From Fuscovulum sp. (GTDB taxonomy: Bacteria; Pseudomonadota; Alphaproteobacteria; Rhodobacterales; Rhodobacteraceae), in contig CP136571.1 in the NCBI GenBank assembly GCA_035192965.1, positions 1,694,501-1,758,500 of the forward strand: a stretch of DNA of 64,000 nucleotides, in the 5' to 3' direction. The position numbers were made by a program, and so were the translations under genes. Below the pieces are notes generated by a model. That model searched no databases and had not been told where the DNA came from. It was given only the letters and a program-made list of their open reading frames with translations. Shown piece by piece: positions 54,939 through 63,490 of the stretch; positions within the stretch are counted from its first letter, which is position 1; each line of letters begins with the position of its first letter.

Positions 54939-57900
54939 TCATACATTGCAGACTTCCGGCATCGGGTCCGTATTCAACTGAGTCAAGATAGTGTGCAACT
55001 CCGCATGCTCATTTGCCAGTAGCTGCGCCAAACGTCGCACCTGCCGTCTCACCAACGGGAGCTCCGCCATTGAGGGCACATCTAACCGATCTTGGTCATA
55101 CCGATACTCTTCGATAATTGGCGGCAAGGCTTTAGCGAGCCGCTGTGTAACTTTTTCCAATTTGGTCGCGTGGTCCACAACGGTCGCGAGACACTCCAGC
55201 GCATTTGCCAAGCCTGGCTGCAACCTTTGTTCAGCTATCTGCAGCAAAATCTCGACGATCTCAGCTGGAATCGAATCCTTGTTGTCCGCGGCATCTAAAA
55301 ACTGTCCAATGGCTACGAATGACGCATACACTCGAGTAGGATCGCGGCTGGCAATTGACGATCGGACAAGAGCAATAGCCTCATCACTCATGTTCGGACA
55401 AAGACGGAAAATCTGATAGGCTGTCGCAGACAAAGTGGAGATATGGCCATGGCTGGTTATGCTGGAGATCAAGCTGGCCAAATCGCCATCCTGCGCAGGA
55501 ATGGCACAAGCAGGCAAAAGTGCGCTTGCTAGAACATATCCAATTTCTTTTGCGACGCCTACGTCAGGATCAACATCTCCGAACAACTTAGAAGATCTTT
55601 CCGAAGCTTCGCGAGATCGAGGTCGCCAATTCACGCATGCCGCCACACAGGATGTCAACGTATCGACGCCCGGCTTTCTATCGAGCTTTGAAAGCCCAAA
55701 GCGCAAGTTTCGTAGCAGGTCTTCACCGATCTGGCCTTGCATCAATGGTTCTAAAAAAGAAGGCGCGAACAGCGCTTCGGCCCTATCCCGTCCCGGAAGC
55801 TCCAAAAATACCCACAGGTAGAGACTATGATCTTCTGGCCAACCTGCTTCGGTGCGCCGACTCCAGATCGCATCCTCCAATGCGGAATTCTGATCCTTCG
55901 TCAACTTTCCTGCGCGATGCAACCTAGCGAGCCGCATCAATGCTCGGGTCCTGTCCAGTTTCTGAGCTGTTTTTGCGCTTGCGATCAAGACCTCTACACG
56001 ATTCCAAAGTGTTTGGGATACCGTCAAGCTGCAAAGATCATTGAATGTGAAATCATCGATAAGCTCCGGCCAGTCGTCCTCAACTCCCGTGGCCTTACCC
56101 TCCGATGGAAGTTTGAATTCGAGCGCGAGTTGCAACGCAGTTTGCCGATTGCCGGCATCCATCGCTTCAATTGCCGTTGCCAGTACGCCACCGCACTCGC
56201 GGAGGCAGGTCCACCAAAGCTCTGAGTTGTTCAACAGGTCAAGGCACCATTGATAAATCTCGAGTGCCTTTGGGCTTTCAGCGCGTACCACCACGCGTGC
56301 AAGTAAGCCCAACAAGAAGCGCACATGGTCATCGTGACGGCAAGCGCCATGGCTTTTTAGTGTTCGATCTATCCGATTTCCAATATTATCCAGCAACACC
56401 TTGATTGCGACATCACTTAACCGTGCAATTCTCATTCGCGGAAGGATGCGATCCAGGATCTTGACATCGGTACCGCGATAGCGCGCTAGAAGCGTCATAA
56501 GATCATCGTCATCGGGGCCTTTGAGCGCTAGATACCCTGCGACAAGCCTGTCGGAGAAAAGATTGGCATGTATGCTCCTCTCTGGCGCGCCAGTTCGCTC
56601 CATAAGATCCAGTAGACCGTAGAACGGGCATTCGTCATCACCGCGAATTCGTCTAACTCCACTTGGCCTATAGCGCCCGGGTTTGAACGACAGAGCCCAC
56701 CCTTCACCGTCGGTTCTGTTTCGCTCAGACCGTTCAGTTGCAAGCCTGTCTCGGCGTGAGATTTCGTCCCAAGGATCGACTTTTGCACCGGCATAGCGCA
56801 GCCGGGTCTCATCCGTTTCATGTTCGGCAAAGGAGAGCAGGTCATCCGTCAGTGCGTTGAAAGTCACTTTATGAAACAATGCCGCCCATCCCTCGATTGA
56901 GATCAGCCATGCCGACCGCGGGGCTGATCGTAACTTTTGCCGGACGGATAAAAGCGCCGCCTTATAATCTAAGGCTGCGTCCCGGTATGAAAAGAGGGTC
57001 GAACAAAGTGCTGCACGCCGCATCACCCATATAGGTGCGTCCGAAGATATCGCTAGGGTTGCTTTTTGTACGCCGTCATCGTCCCAATCGAGTACAGCCT
57101 TCCAGCCAGTCTCATAGGCGTGCCACAGGTTGGCGTCTTCACCTGAGGTGGCCGCCAGCCGCCTCATCCATGTAGACCAACGGTCCCAGTCGCGAAACTT
57201 ACGCCAATGCTTTACGGCGCTAACGCAGAGGTCGGTGCGCTGTTGCGTAGAAAGGCATGAAACCGCGTTGAAATGTCGATCTGCCTCCTCGAGGTCACGG
57301 GGAAACAGTTCGATACCCGCAATGGTCCTTCTCCAGATATGCTCAGCCGCAAATCTCAAATGATCTGCTGGCGTTTCTTCTATGCGTCTTAGAGTCGGGA
57401 AGGAGTATCGCAGGGGACGGGTAACCCTTTCAGGGGCGACAACCCAGCCAGGATAAATGCGCCGATCTGCAGCCCACGTTGCCGCGACGTCCTTGCGGCT
57501 TGCCTTGTCGTCATCTGACGCACTTCGGGAAGCATTAAAGCGATCTGGTGATAACGCCCACTCAAAGGGCGACGGCGGTTTTGCCTCAATCAAGGCGGAG
57601 AAAAACAGTTCAAGCGCCTTCTCGTGTTGCTCGTCGGGCAGATCAGTTTCAACGAGAGGTGCCAGATCAATTGGAGTGACATTGCGATGCTCAAGCAAAG
57701 ATCGCGCCGCCGGAGTCAGGTTAAGCACGCCGACAAGTCGAATTCGGCGGGCAGATACGTGCAATGTGTCACGCACCCAGCCGCTCCACGCCAGAAAGTT
57801 CGGATCAATCCCTGAAAAGCCGATGAGACAAAGCTCGTTCTCTAGCATCACCTGCTGGGCTAGGTTCACGAAGGGGGCAAATCTTGCGGGATAGGTGCGA

Positions 57901-58487
57901 AATTCATCCTCGGTAAAAATGAACGGCTTAGAAGACGGCAAAGAGCCGTGCAGCTTAACTATGCGCGGTGCGCGCGAACGCGCGAGGTCGCTGATCGTCT
58001 GGACGCAACTATAGACGCGATCTGGTGTCTTCGGGGAGGTGCGCTCCAGTAGGGTGTCCCAGTTCGTCGTCAACACATCGACCCAAGGAAACTCCATCAG
58101 CTGAAGGTGAAGATTCGATGGCTCCCACCTGTCATCCGTCACTAACTCCCGAATCAAGCGGTCCAACCCATCTTCGCCGTGTTGCGCCTGGTATTCCTGC
58201 GCAAGACGCAGGGCGTTAGGACCTTTCCCCTCGGCATAGCCAAGCGAGCCTTCCATGCGGGCGGCAAAATCTCCCCAGAGCGGTGGAGCAGGTGCATCAT
58301 GTTCACGGCGACAAGTGCGGCTGAAGCCGGCACCGACCATAACGGCTGCCTCATTCGCCCATAGTGCTTTAGCGAATGCATCAAAGGCTGACCCATCTCC
58401 AAGAGATCTAACTTTGTGAAGGCTAGTAGTCAAATTGAGATTTCTCCGATGAAGAGGCTGTTCTGAGACGTGCCGCTTTTTCAACAT
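54939..58487 (-). CDS. SIR2-domain protein, DSR-like anti-phage candidate
   Basis: 1182 residues. The N-terminal SIR2-like domain has VMVGAGFSRT (52-56 core), DVLTTNWDTLLE with the catalytic-type Asn142, and IVKLHGSLPS with catalytic-type His180. ELCLIGFSGIDPNFLAW follows near 220. The remaining 900 residues are long, helical and repeat-like, as in defence-associated sirtuins (DSR1/DSR2), where the SIR2 part breaks down NAD+ on phage sensing and the helical part detects a phage protein. The Asn-to-His spacing of 38 residues fits such NADases. No clear ribosome site before ATG 58487. Phage trigger unknown. Downstream of a HEPN-like gene on the same strand. Confidence 0.88.
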   Translation of the reverse strand: MLKKRHVSEQPLHRRNLNLTTSLHKVRSLGDGSAFDAFAKALWANEAAVMVGAGFSRTCRREHDAPAPPLWGDFAARMEGSLGYAEGKGPNALRLAQEYQAQHGEDGLDRLIRELVTDDRWEPSNLHLQLMEFPWVDVLTTNWDTLLERTSPKTPDRVYSCVQTISDLARSRAPRIVKLHGSLPSSKPFIFTEDEFRTYPARFAPFVNLAQQVMLENELCLIGFSGIDPNFLAWSGWVRDTLHVSARRIRLVGVLNLTPAARSLLEHRNVTPIDLAPLVETDLPDEQHEKALELFFSALIEAKPPSPFEWALSPDRFNASRSASDDDKASRKDVAATWAADRRIYPGWVVAPERVTRPLRYSFPTLRRIEETPADHLRFAAEHIWRRTIAGIELFPRDLEEADRHFNAVSCLSTQQRTDLCVSAVKHWRKFRDWDRWSTWMRRLAATSGEDANLWHAYETGWKAVLDWDDDGVQKATLAISSDAPIWVMRRAALCSTLFSYRDAALDYKAALLSVRQKLRSAPRSAWLISIEGWAALFHKVTFNALTDDLLSFAEHETDETRLRYAGAKVDPWDEISRRDRLATERSERNRTDGEGWALSFKPGRYRPSGVRRIRGDDECPFYGLLDLMERTGAPERSIHANLFSDRLVAGYLALKGPDDDDLMTLLARYRGTDVKILDRILPRMRIARLSDVAIKVLLDNIGNRIDRTLKSHGACRHDDHVRFLLGLLARVVVRAESPKALEIYQWCLDLLNNSELWWTCLRECGGVLATAIEAMDAGNRQTALQLALEFKLPSEGKATGVEDDWPELIDDFTFNDLCSLTVSQTLWNRVEVLIASAKTAQKLDRTRALMRLARLHRAGKLTKDQNSALEDAIWSRRTEAGWPEDHSLYLWVFLELPGRDRAEALFAPSFLEPLMQGQIGEDLLRNLRFGLSKLDRKPGVDTLTSCVAACVNWRPRSREASERSSKLFGDVDPDVGVAKEIGYVLASALLPACAIPAQDGDLASLISSITSHGHISTLSATAYQIFRLCPNMSDEAIALVRSSIASRDPTRVYASFVAIGQFLDAADNKDSIPAEIVEILLQIAEQRLQPGLANALECLATVVDHATKLEKVTQRLAKALPPIIEEYRYDQDRLDVPSMAELPLVRRQVRRLAQLLANEHAELHTILTQLNTDPMPEVCNV

Positions 58488-58812
58488 TATACCAATAAAC
58501 GCCTGAATAATGCTACATTTTCGCGATACAGGACCGTGCCAGTAGATCAGCGGAAAATACGCTTTCCGCCCTATCCGGACAGATAGCCATTCAGTTCAGG
58601 GCGCCAGTCGGTTGCGAAATTACCCAGTTTGCAGGCGCGCTTCAGATAATGAAGAGAATGCGACACTGGCAACTGTGTGTGTGACATCGTACCCTTTTGG
58701 ATGCCTTTAGACTGCAGGCTTGCTGAACCGGTTTAAAGAACCAGTATTTTGCCGGTAATTTTGGCTTGGCGCAGCATTCTTAAGGTAGTTTTGGCTCCGA
58801 CGACCGACCGTC
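58488..58812. promoter_or_regulatory. Region between the HEPN-like and SIR2 genes
   Basis: About 325 bases, AT-rich near the SIR2 start. It should carry the SIR2 promoter unless the gene is read from the HEPN promoter. No gene or named site recognised. Confidence 0.4.
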
Positions 58813-59490
58813 TTATCGAAGGGCTTTTTCGACGTCACGGAGGACCGGGACGTTCTGCCAGAACTCGCGGCAATAGGCTTCTGCGCGCGCGATACGATCT
58901 GCATACGGATTGCTCTGCCTATCCCAGAGATACCCAATCTCCCCAACAAGCAAGATGGTGGCTTCGGCAAGCTGCAACAGGGCATCGTATGTCGCAGGCT
59001 CTATCGCCACTCCCGAACTTGCGAGCTTCTTCCGCTCTTTGCTTTCGATAACCCGATGAGCGAAGTATTCAGTGCGCAGAAGTCGGATGTGACCATGGGT
59101 CACTGAAGCTTCGGCCTCACCAAATGCCTTCAAAAGCGCGGTATGTCTACTTGTGAAAGTGTAGGTGTCGTCAAAATTTACCCCAAGAGCGGCCAACTGA
59201 ATGCTGCGACGCTTCAGAAGCCCATCGAGGTCAGGAAGTTCGGCAATCGTTCTTCGAAGAGATACCGCATCCTCTGCTTTGTCCCAAGCACGGGCGCAGT
59301 AGAGAATGAGCGCAGCCTTTACTGCACTACTTGCGATTGCCCCAGCATATCCGGAATACGAGCCATTCAGGCGATCCGAGATCAAGGGATTTTCATCGAC
59401 CGCAATTTTCATGTAGCCGACGTGCCAAGCGGCCTCGTCAGCCTCGTTTCGAAGTGCCGCGATCAGGGAATCAAGCTCGGCATCGTTCAT
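58813..59490 (-). CDS. HEPN/AbiU2-like protein
   Basis: 225 residues from ATG 59490 (MNDAELDSLIAALRNEADEA). All-helical. The block GHIRLLRTEYFAHRVIESKE carries R-x(5)-H (Arg139, His145), the RNase motif of HEPN domains, in the layout of HEPN_AbiU2 proteins (R...FAHR). YDALLQLAEATILLVGEIGY and a FWQNVPVLRDVEKAL end follow. HEPN RNases act in toxin-antitoxin and abortive-infection systems. Same strand as and upstream of the SIR2 gene, a possible two-gene defence unit; a joint role is inference. Confidence 0.7.
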   Translation of the reverse strand: MNDAELDSLIAALRNEADEAAWHVGYMKIAVDENPLISDRLNGSYSGYAGAIASSAVKAALILYCARAWDKAEDAVSLRRTIAELPDLDGLLKRRSIQLAALGVNFDDTYTFTSRHTALLKAFGEAEASVTHGHIRLLRTEYFAHRVIESKERKKLASSGVAIEPATYDALLQLAEATILLVGEIGYLWDRQSNPYADRIARAEAYCREFWQNVPVLRDVEKALR

Positions 59491-59757
59491 CGGCATACCT
59501 GATGTAGTCGTTTATCCAGTCCAATGGATTGTACGGTGGACGCGGGCGCGCTCTTAATGGCCGATGCCAAGGCGAGTTCATCACCCAATAATATAACTTG
59601 CTCGGCCACACGCGCAATGGCTGTGTAAACCAGTGTTCTGTCCAGCAGGCGGGACGGGAAGATGGGGATAATGACGCGGCGCCATTGAGATCTTTGTGCT
59701 TTGTGAACTGAGATGGCGAAAGCGTGTTGCCGGACTGGGCGGACGGTCACGCCCTCG
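59487..59757 (-). pseudogene. RecD-like helicase C-terminal fragment
   Basis: The minus strand reads HAFAISVHKAQRSQWRRVII then FPSRLLDRTLVYTAIARVAE and QVILLGDELALASAI, the UvrD_C_2-type end of RecD-like helicases (motif V/VI region; family form HKAQGSQ, here HKAQRSQ). The 5' part is absent: at about 59757 it is joined to the signal-peptide fragment. It overlaps the HEPN start by 4 bases. Confidence 0.72.
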
Positions 59758-59876
59758 CCGGGGGTGTCGTTGGCGAACAACGGCCCTACCATTATCGCAA
59801 GGGCAAGCGCCGAAGTGGCGGTCAACATCTTCATGGGTTTCTCGTTGTCGGTTTGGTCTTGTTTGTCTGGGGTCAT
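59758..59876 (-). pseudogene. 5' fragment of an exported-protein gene fused to helicase debris
   Basis: On the minus strand MTPDKQDQTDNEKPMKMLTA starts at 59876 and continues TSALALAIMVGPLFANDTPG, a typical signal peptide. The frame then runs into the RecD-like fragment. The join is most easily explained by a deletion bringing two unrelated genes together. The fused frame would be exported helicase debris and is unlikely to be meaningful. Confidence 0.5.
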
Positions 59877-59898
59877 GGCTTTCCCACCCTGACCGGTT

Positions 59899-60192
59899 TC
59901 AGGCCGACCAGCGGGCGACCGATCCCCCCAGAGCATCGCGCCGGACGGTGATGCCAAGGCCGGGGGCCATTGGCGGCAGGACGCCGCCATCACGGACGGG
60001 GGCGTCGAAATCGGCGGTGGTCAGGGTGACCATATCGCGGCAGTCGAGGATGCAGCGCAGGAAGCGTTCGGGCACGGTCGCGCCAAGGTGGACAATTCCG
60101 GCAAAGGCGATGACCGACCCCACCGTGTCCTGCACGCTGATCGTCAGGTCCGCCGCGCCGCAGACGTCGCGGTGGCGGCGGCCACGGGTCAT
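59899..60192 (-). pseudogene. Enolase-superfamily enzyme, C-terminal fragment
   Basis: The minus strand reads LTISVQDTVGSVIAFAGIVH then LGATVPERFLRC and TLTTADFDAPVRDGG, ending APGLGITVRRDALGGSVARW. These match the end of mandelate-racemase/muconate-lactonising type enzymes (V-E-D-T-W-G, A-P-G-L-G). The barrel with the catalytic bases is missing. Catabolic gene debris, unrelated to its neighbours. Confidence 0.65.
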
Positions 60193-60205
60193 GCCGCCAG
60201 CCTAG

Positions 60206-60764
60206 GACACCTTCAACTGAGTCACTTCTGAGCGAGAATCAACACTCGGAGGTTTTGTCGTGGCCACTCACTAGATTAGCAGATGGTAGCTTGCGGCGCC
60301 TGCAAGAGTTTGCTGCAGAATCCCTCGAATGACGCTTCTAGGAGTACTGCCGCATCGCGTGGCGATGGACCGACCGTCCACTCTGGGCCAAACGTGGTTG
60401 GTGGTAGGGCACGTGCATGCTCCGCTGTACCCCTAGTCCTCGCTCGGATCGTCAATCTAACGCATGGAGATATGTACAGTGAAAATAGGGCCTTCCGGCC
60501 ATTCAGCGGCATCGCGTTCGATATATCCATCCATCTCACCGCCACCAGCGACCGGTAGTGAGGACGTGTCCTCGATGAAGCCGACGACGTTATGATTTCC
60601 CCGGAGCACTCCGCTCTTTTTGGTAATTGGACGTGCGGCTGTCACCCTCAACAGCTCGTCTACGGTGAATGAGCAATCGGCGGCCCCCCCGCAAACTGCA
60701 TCTCGGGTGTAGCTCGAGTTCTCCGTTGTCATTCTGGCAAGGTATACTGCTGCCCTAGCTTTCA
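60206..60764. other. Gap with an unrecognised minus-strand frame
   Basis: From about 60729 down to 60457 the minus strand reads MTTENSSYTRDAVCGGAADC and SFTVDELLRVTAARPITKKS, then NHNVVGFIEDTSSLPVAGGG before a stop. It may be a gene fragment cut by the IS5 element, but I cannot assign it. Otherwise empty. Confidence 0.35.
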
Positions 60765-61474
60765 AATGCAGCCTGACGGTCGGCGTTGATATAGCCCTTG
60801 TCGGCCCAGACGGACGCTTCCTCGCCGTGCTACAGCGCATCCCAAACCTGACTGTCATGCACCTTAGCTGTGGTCGTTTCCATGCTGTGCTCGGTGCCAC
60901 TCTGAGCGTCCACGCCGACATGCGCCTTCATGCCGAAGTACCAATCATAGCCTTTCTTTGTTGAACTCATCTCGGGGTCGCGGCTCTTTGCCTCGTTCTT
61001 CGTGGAAGGTGGCGCGTCGATGATCGTCGCATCAACCAGTGTCCCAGAGCGCAGCGTCAGGCCTTTCTCGGAGAGATGCACATTGACCTCAGCGAAGAGC
61101 GCCTTGGTCAGATTGTGGCGCTCCAGAAGATGCCGGAAGTTCAAGATCGTCGTCTCGTCGGAGACGCGATCATCGCCCAATTCTATCCCAGCAAAGCGGC
61201 GCATGGCCTCGCAGTCATACAGTATCTCCTCCGCCAGAGGGTCGCTGAGCGCATACCAATTCTTGAGGAAGTAGATCCGCAGCATCGTTCCGAGCGGCAT
61301 GATCGGGCGACCACCTTTCTTGCCCTTCTTGGGGTAATGCGGCTCAATCAATGCTTCCAGCCGTGCCCACGGCACGACCATATCCATCTCCGCGAGAAAC
61401 GCCTCACGCCGCGTCCGCTTCTTCTTCCATGCGTCGGAAAAGCTGGGAAGGGCGGGCTGCTTCCGCATCGTCAA
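60765..61474 (-). pseudogene. IS5-family transposase, stop codon and truncation
   Basis: Starts MTMRKQPALPSFSDAWKKKR and shows RRFAGIELGDDRVSDETTIL, TLVDATIIDAPPSTKNEAKS with the first Asp, and KGYDWYFGMKAHVGVDAQSG. A TAG at 60830 interrupts SQVWDAL-stop-HGEEASVW; the frame continues WADKGYINADRQAAFES (second Asp region) and is cut at about 60765, losing the catalytic Glu domain. Inactive. The DDE core and order fit IS5 elements. Confidence 0.85.
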
Positions 61475-61539
61475 ACTCCGTGGCGAAAGGCCCGATCATA
61501 CCACACCGAAAGCTGAGTGCAGAGTTTCTCAGACGTTCC

Positions 61540-61870
61540 AAAGGAGTGGAGGCGATGACCGCAGCAGCCATCATTACCCCTATGCCACCGCTGGCGACCT
61601 TCCCGAAGGGCCGGAGCTTCGCTGTCTGATTTGCCCTCACGCCGCGTCAGCATTCGTACCGCGGCAAGGACCCGCTGGGCCGAGCCGCCAAGATGGGTCA
61701 GCGTGACATTCGAAGGCTACTGATGATTGAGACCGTCGCGGTGGTGCGGTGGGCTGTACGATGGGGCGCACCCGAAGCGACCTGTCTGGGACGCATGACG
61801 GCACTCACGGCAACGATTCTGGTTGCAGCGGCCTTTGCCAACCGACTGGCACGCGCAGCGAGGGTGTAGC
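61540..61870 (+). pseudogene. IS110-family transposase C-terminal fragment
   Basis: The plus strand reads AAAIITPMPPLATFPKGRSF then, past a stop, TPRQHSYRGKDPLGRAAKMG, QRDIRRLLMIETVAVVRWAV and VAAAFANRLARAARV. This is the typical IS110 end (P-R-Q-H-S, G-Q-R-D-I-R-R-L-L, with the reactive Ser region). The N-terminal DEDD domain is missing. It is a different IS110 lineage from the one at 15295. Confidence 0.8.
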
Positions 61871-62481
61871 TGTCGAAAGGTGAGGACTACAAACCATCCG
61901 ACCGTGGCGACCAAATGGGGCAGTATCGCCGGATTGTCGCCGAATGTGAGAAGGAGCTAGGGAACGTGAGGGCATCGCCCTGCGTCTGTCGCACGGCATC
62001 AATCTGGCGGCCAAGGCCTTCACCCTGATCTACCCTGAAACGGCTCCGTCAGAAACGCACATGGAACTTCACCTCATTCCGCGGACCGACCGAAAGCAGA
62101 ATCAACTCGCCAAAAGATAGTGCATACGTTCAGCATATGCCGTGGAAAGATAGAAGAAACCAGTTGACATTTTCCAGAAAGCTTGTGTCAGAAATAATTA
62201 TGAAAAACGTATAATTTAAGGAACAATTCCGAATTATAGGGCGATTTTCTAAACTTACCCCAAGTACATCCTCATCCACCTCTCAGATAATCGTCTTTTG
62301 GTCTCAGAGTTTACATTATCCACAGTCACGTGCGTGATTTTTATGGACAGCTCTAGCGATTTTCTCCGCCGTCTACCAAGATTCTTGCAGACGTGAACTT
62401 GTGAGGTTTCATATGCCGAGAAAACGCACCGATCACAGTAGATTTTCTCCCTTTGTGAGGGAGACAGTGGGCGAACCCGAA
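61871..62481. promoter_or_regulatory. Upstream region of the excisionase-like gene
   Basis: About 600 bases, AT-rich from 62140 to 62260, as expected for promoter and recombination sites at the end of an integrated element. I see no clear inverted or direct repeat that could be named an attachment site. Confidence 0.35.
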
Positions 62482-62745
62482 ATGACCAAGCGCAACAACC
62501 CAATTACAACCATTGATCCCGGCGCCCTGCGACGTGAGGCTGCCGCTCATTACTGTGGGGTGAGCGCCGTGTACTTTGACCGCATGGTTGCTCTTGGTGC
62601 GCTCCCTTCTCCGAGACGGCTTGGATCGAATGTGCGGGTCTGGATTAAACGCGAACTGGATCAGTATCTGTTGACCCTGCCGAGTGCATATGATGTGGAC
62701 TTGGGCAGCGATGTAAATCCCTGTGATCGGTTGTTGGATGAGTAA
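62482..62745 (+). CDS. Excisionase/AlpA-like DNA-binding protein
   Basis: 87 residues from ATG 62482 (MTKRNNPITTIDPGALRREA); an upstream ATG at 62401 would add 27. Winged-helix type block AAHYCGVSAVYFDRMVALGA then LPSPRRLGSNVRVWIKRELD and QYLLTLPS, the pattern of AlpA/excisionase proteins that bend DNA to direct integrase excision. It reads towards the integrase gene 750 bases downstream. No strong ribosome site. Confidence 0.72.
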   Translation: MTKRNNPITTIDPGALRREAAAHYCGVSAVYFDRMVALGALPSPRRLGSNVRVWIKRELDQYLLTLPSAYDVDLGSDVNPCDRLLDE

Positions 62746-62989
62746 GTTGAAGATGGTCTTTTTCCTTCTGAAGAGGGATTTGGGGGAAAAGAGCGATGTG
62801 GTTGAAGATGAGAGTCAGTGGTGCCAGCGGCACATGGCCATTCGTCCGGTCGTGATGCATCATGCACAGCGGCTGATCTCAGAGGAACCGCGCGTTCTTG
62901 AGGCCGATTGCAACAGCAAGAATTGCGGGAATGCCAGCTATCCAAGTTTTGCGGCTAGGCCTCTTGCAGAAATCGATGGATCAGCCTGA
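62738..62989 (+). CDS. Possible 83-residue protein overlapping the excisionase gene
   Basis: ATG 62738 overlaps the excisionase stop by 8 bases. Product starts MSKLKMVFFLLKRDLGEKSD and has WCQRHMAIRPVVMHHAQRLI with several His/Cys. The overlap suggests coupled translation, but no family is recognised. Confidence 0.35.
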   Translation: MSKLKMVFFLLKRDLGEKSDVVEDESQWCQRHMAIRPVVMHHAQRLISEEPRVLEADCNSKNCGNASYPSFAARPLAEIDGSA

Positions 62990-63490
62990 CTTGAGTGTCT
63001 TTCAAAGAACGGCAGGTACCGCCTCTCAAAGTATTCAATGAAGTGGCCGTGTCTCTGCGCTGTTTATGGGTTCGTGCTCCATGGTGCCATTGGGCTGAGA
63101 CTGTTGTTAGCTCAGAAAGAATTTGCCACAGGAGTTGCCAGCTTCTCTAGAGATCCTTCGCAGGCTCTCAGTCTGCTTCTCAGTCGGTCTCAATTTTATC
63201 GAAAGCTGACCACACGCATTCCGTTTTGAACCTCTCGGGCTCTGTCACCGTGATGGAGTAAGGTATCAATCTATCGAAGTGAAGGGTTGAGAGCAGAGAT
63301 AGTGTAGCACTGGCAGCTCATTTTGTGCCGGAGCTTTTTTATGGGATCATGTGAAAATTTTCTTGATAAACCTCGTTTTGAACTTATCAATCAGCAGATT
63401 TCGGTTTTGGGTAGTGCAGGCCAAGTGTGCCGCGTGTGTGACGCCCAAACAGAAACTTAGAGTGAAAAATCAGTGGTCTGGAGGCATTAG
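62990..63490. other. Spacer before the integrase gene
   Basis: No gene seen. A weak hairpin (AGCTC...GAGCT followed by TTTTTT) near 63318-63342 might be a terminator, but the stem is only 5 base pairs. No tRNA or attachment repeat seen. Confidence 0.35.

Noticed and set aside
63318..63342. Hairpin followed by T run before the integrase
   Set aside because: The stem has only 5 base pairs and the loop is long; not enough for a terminator call.
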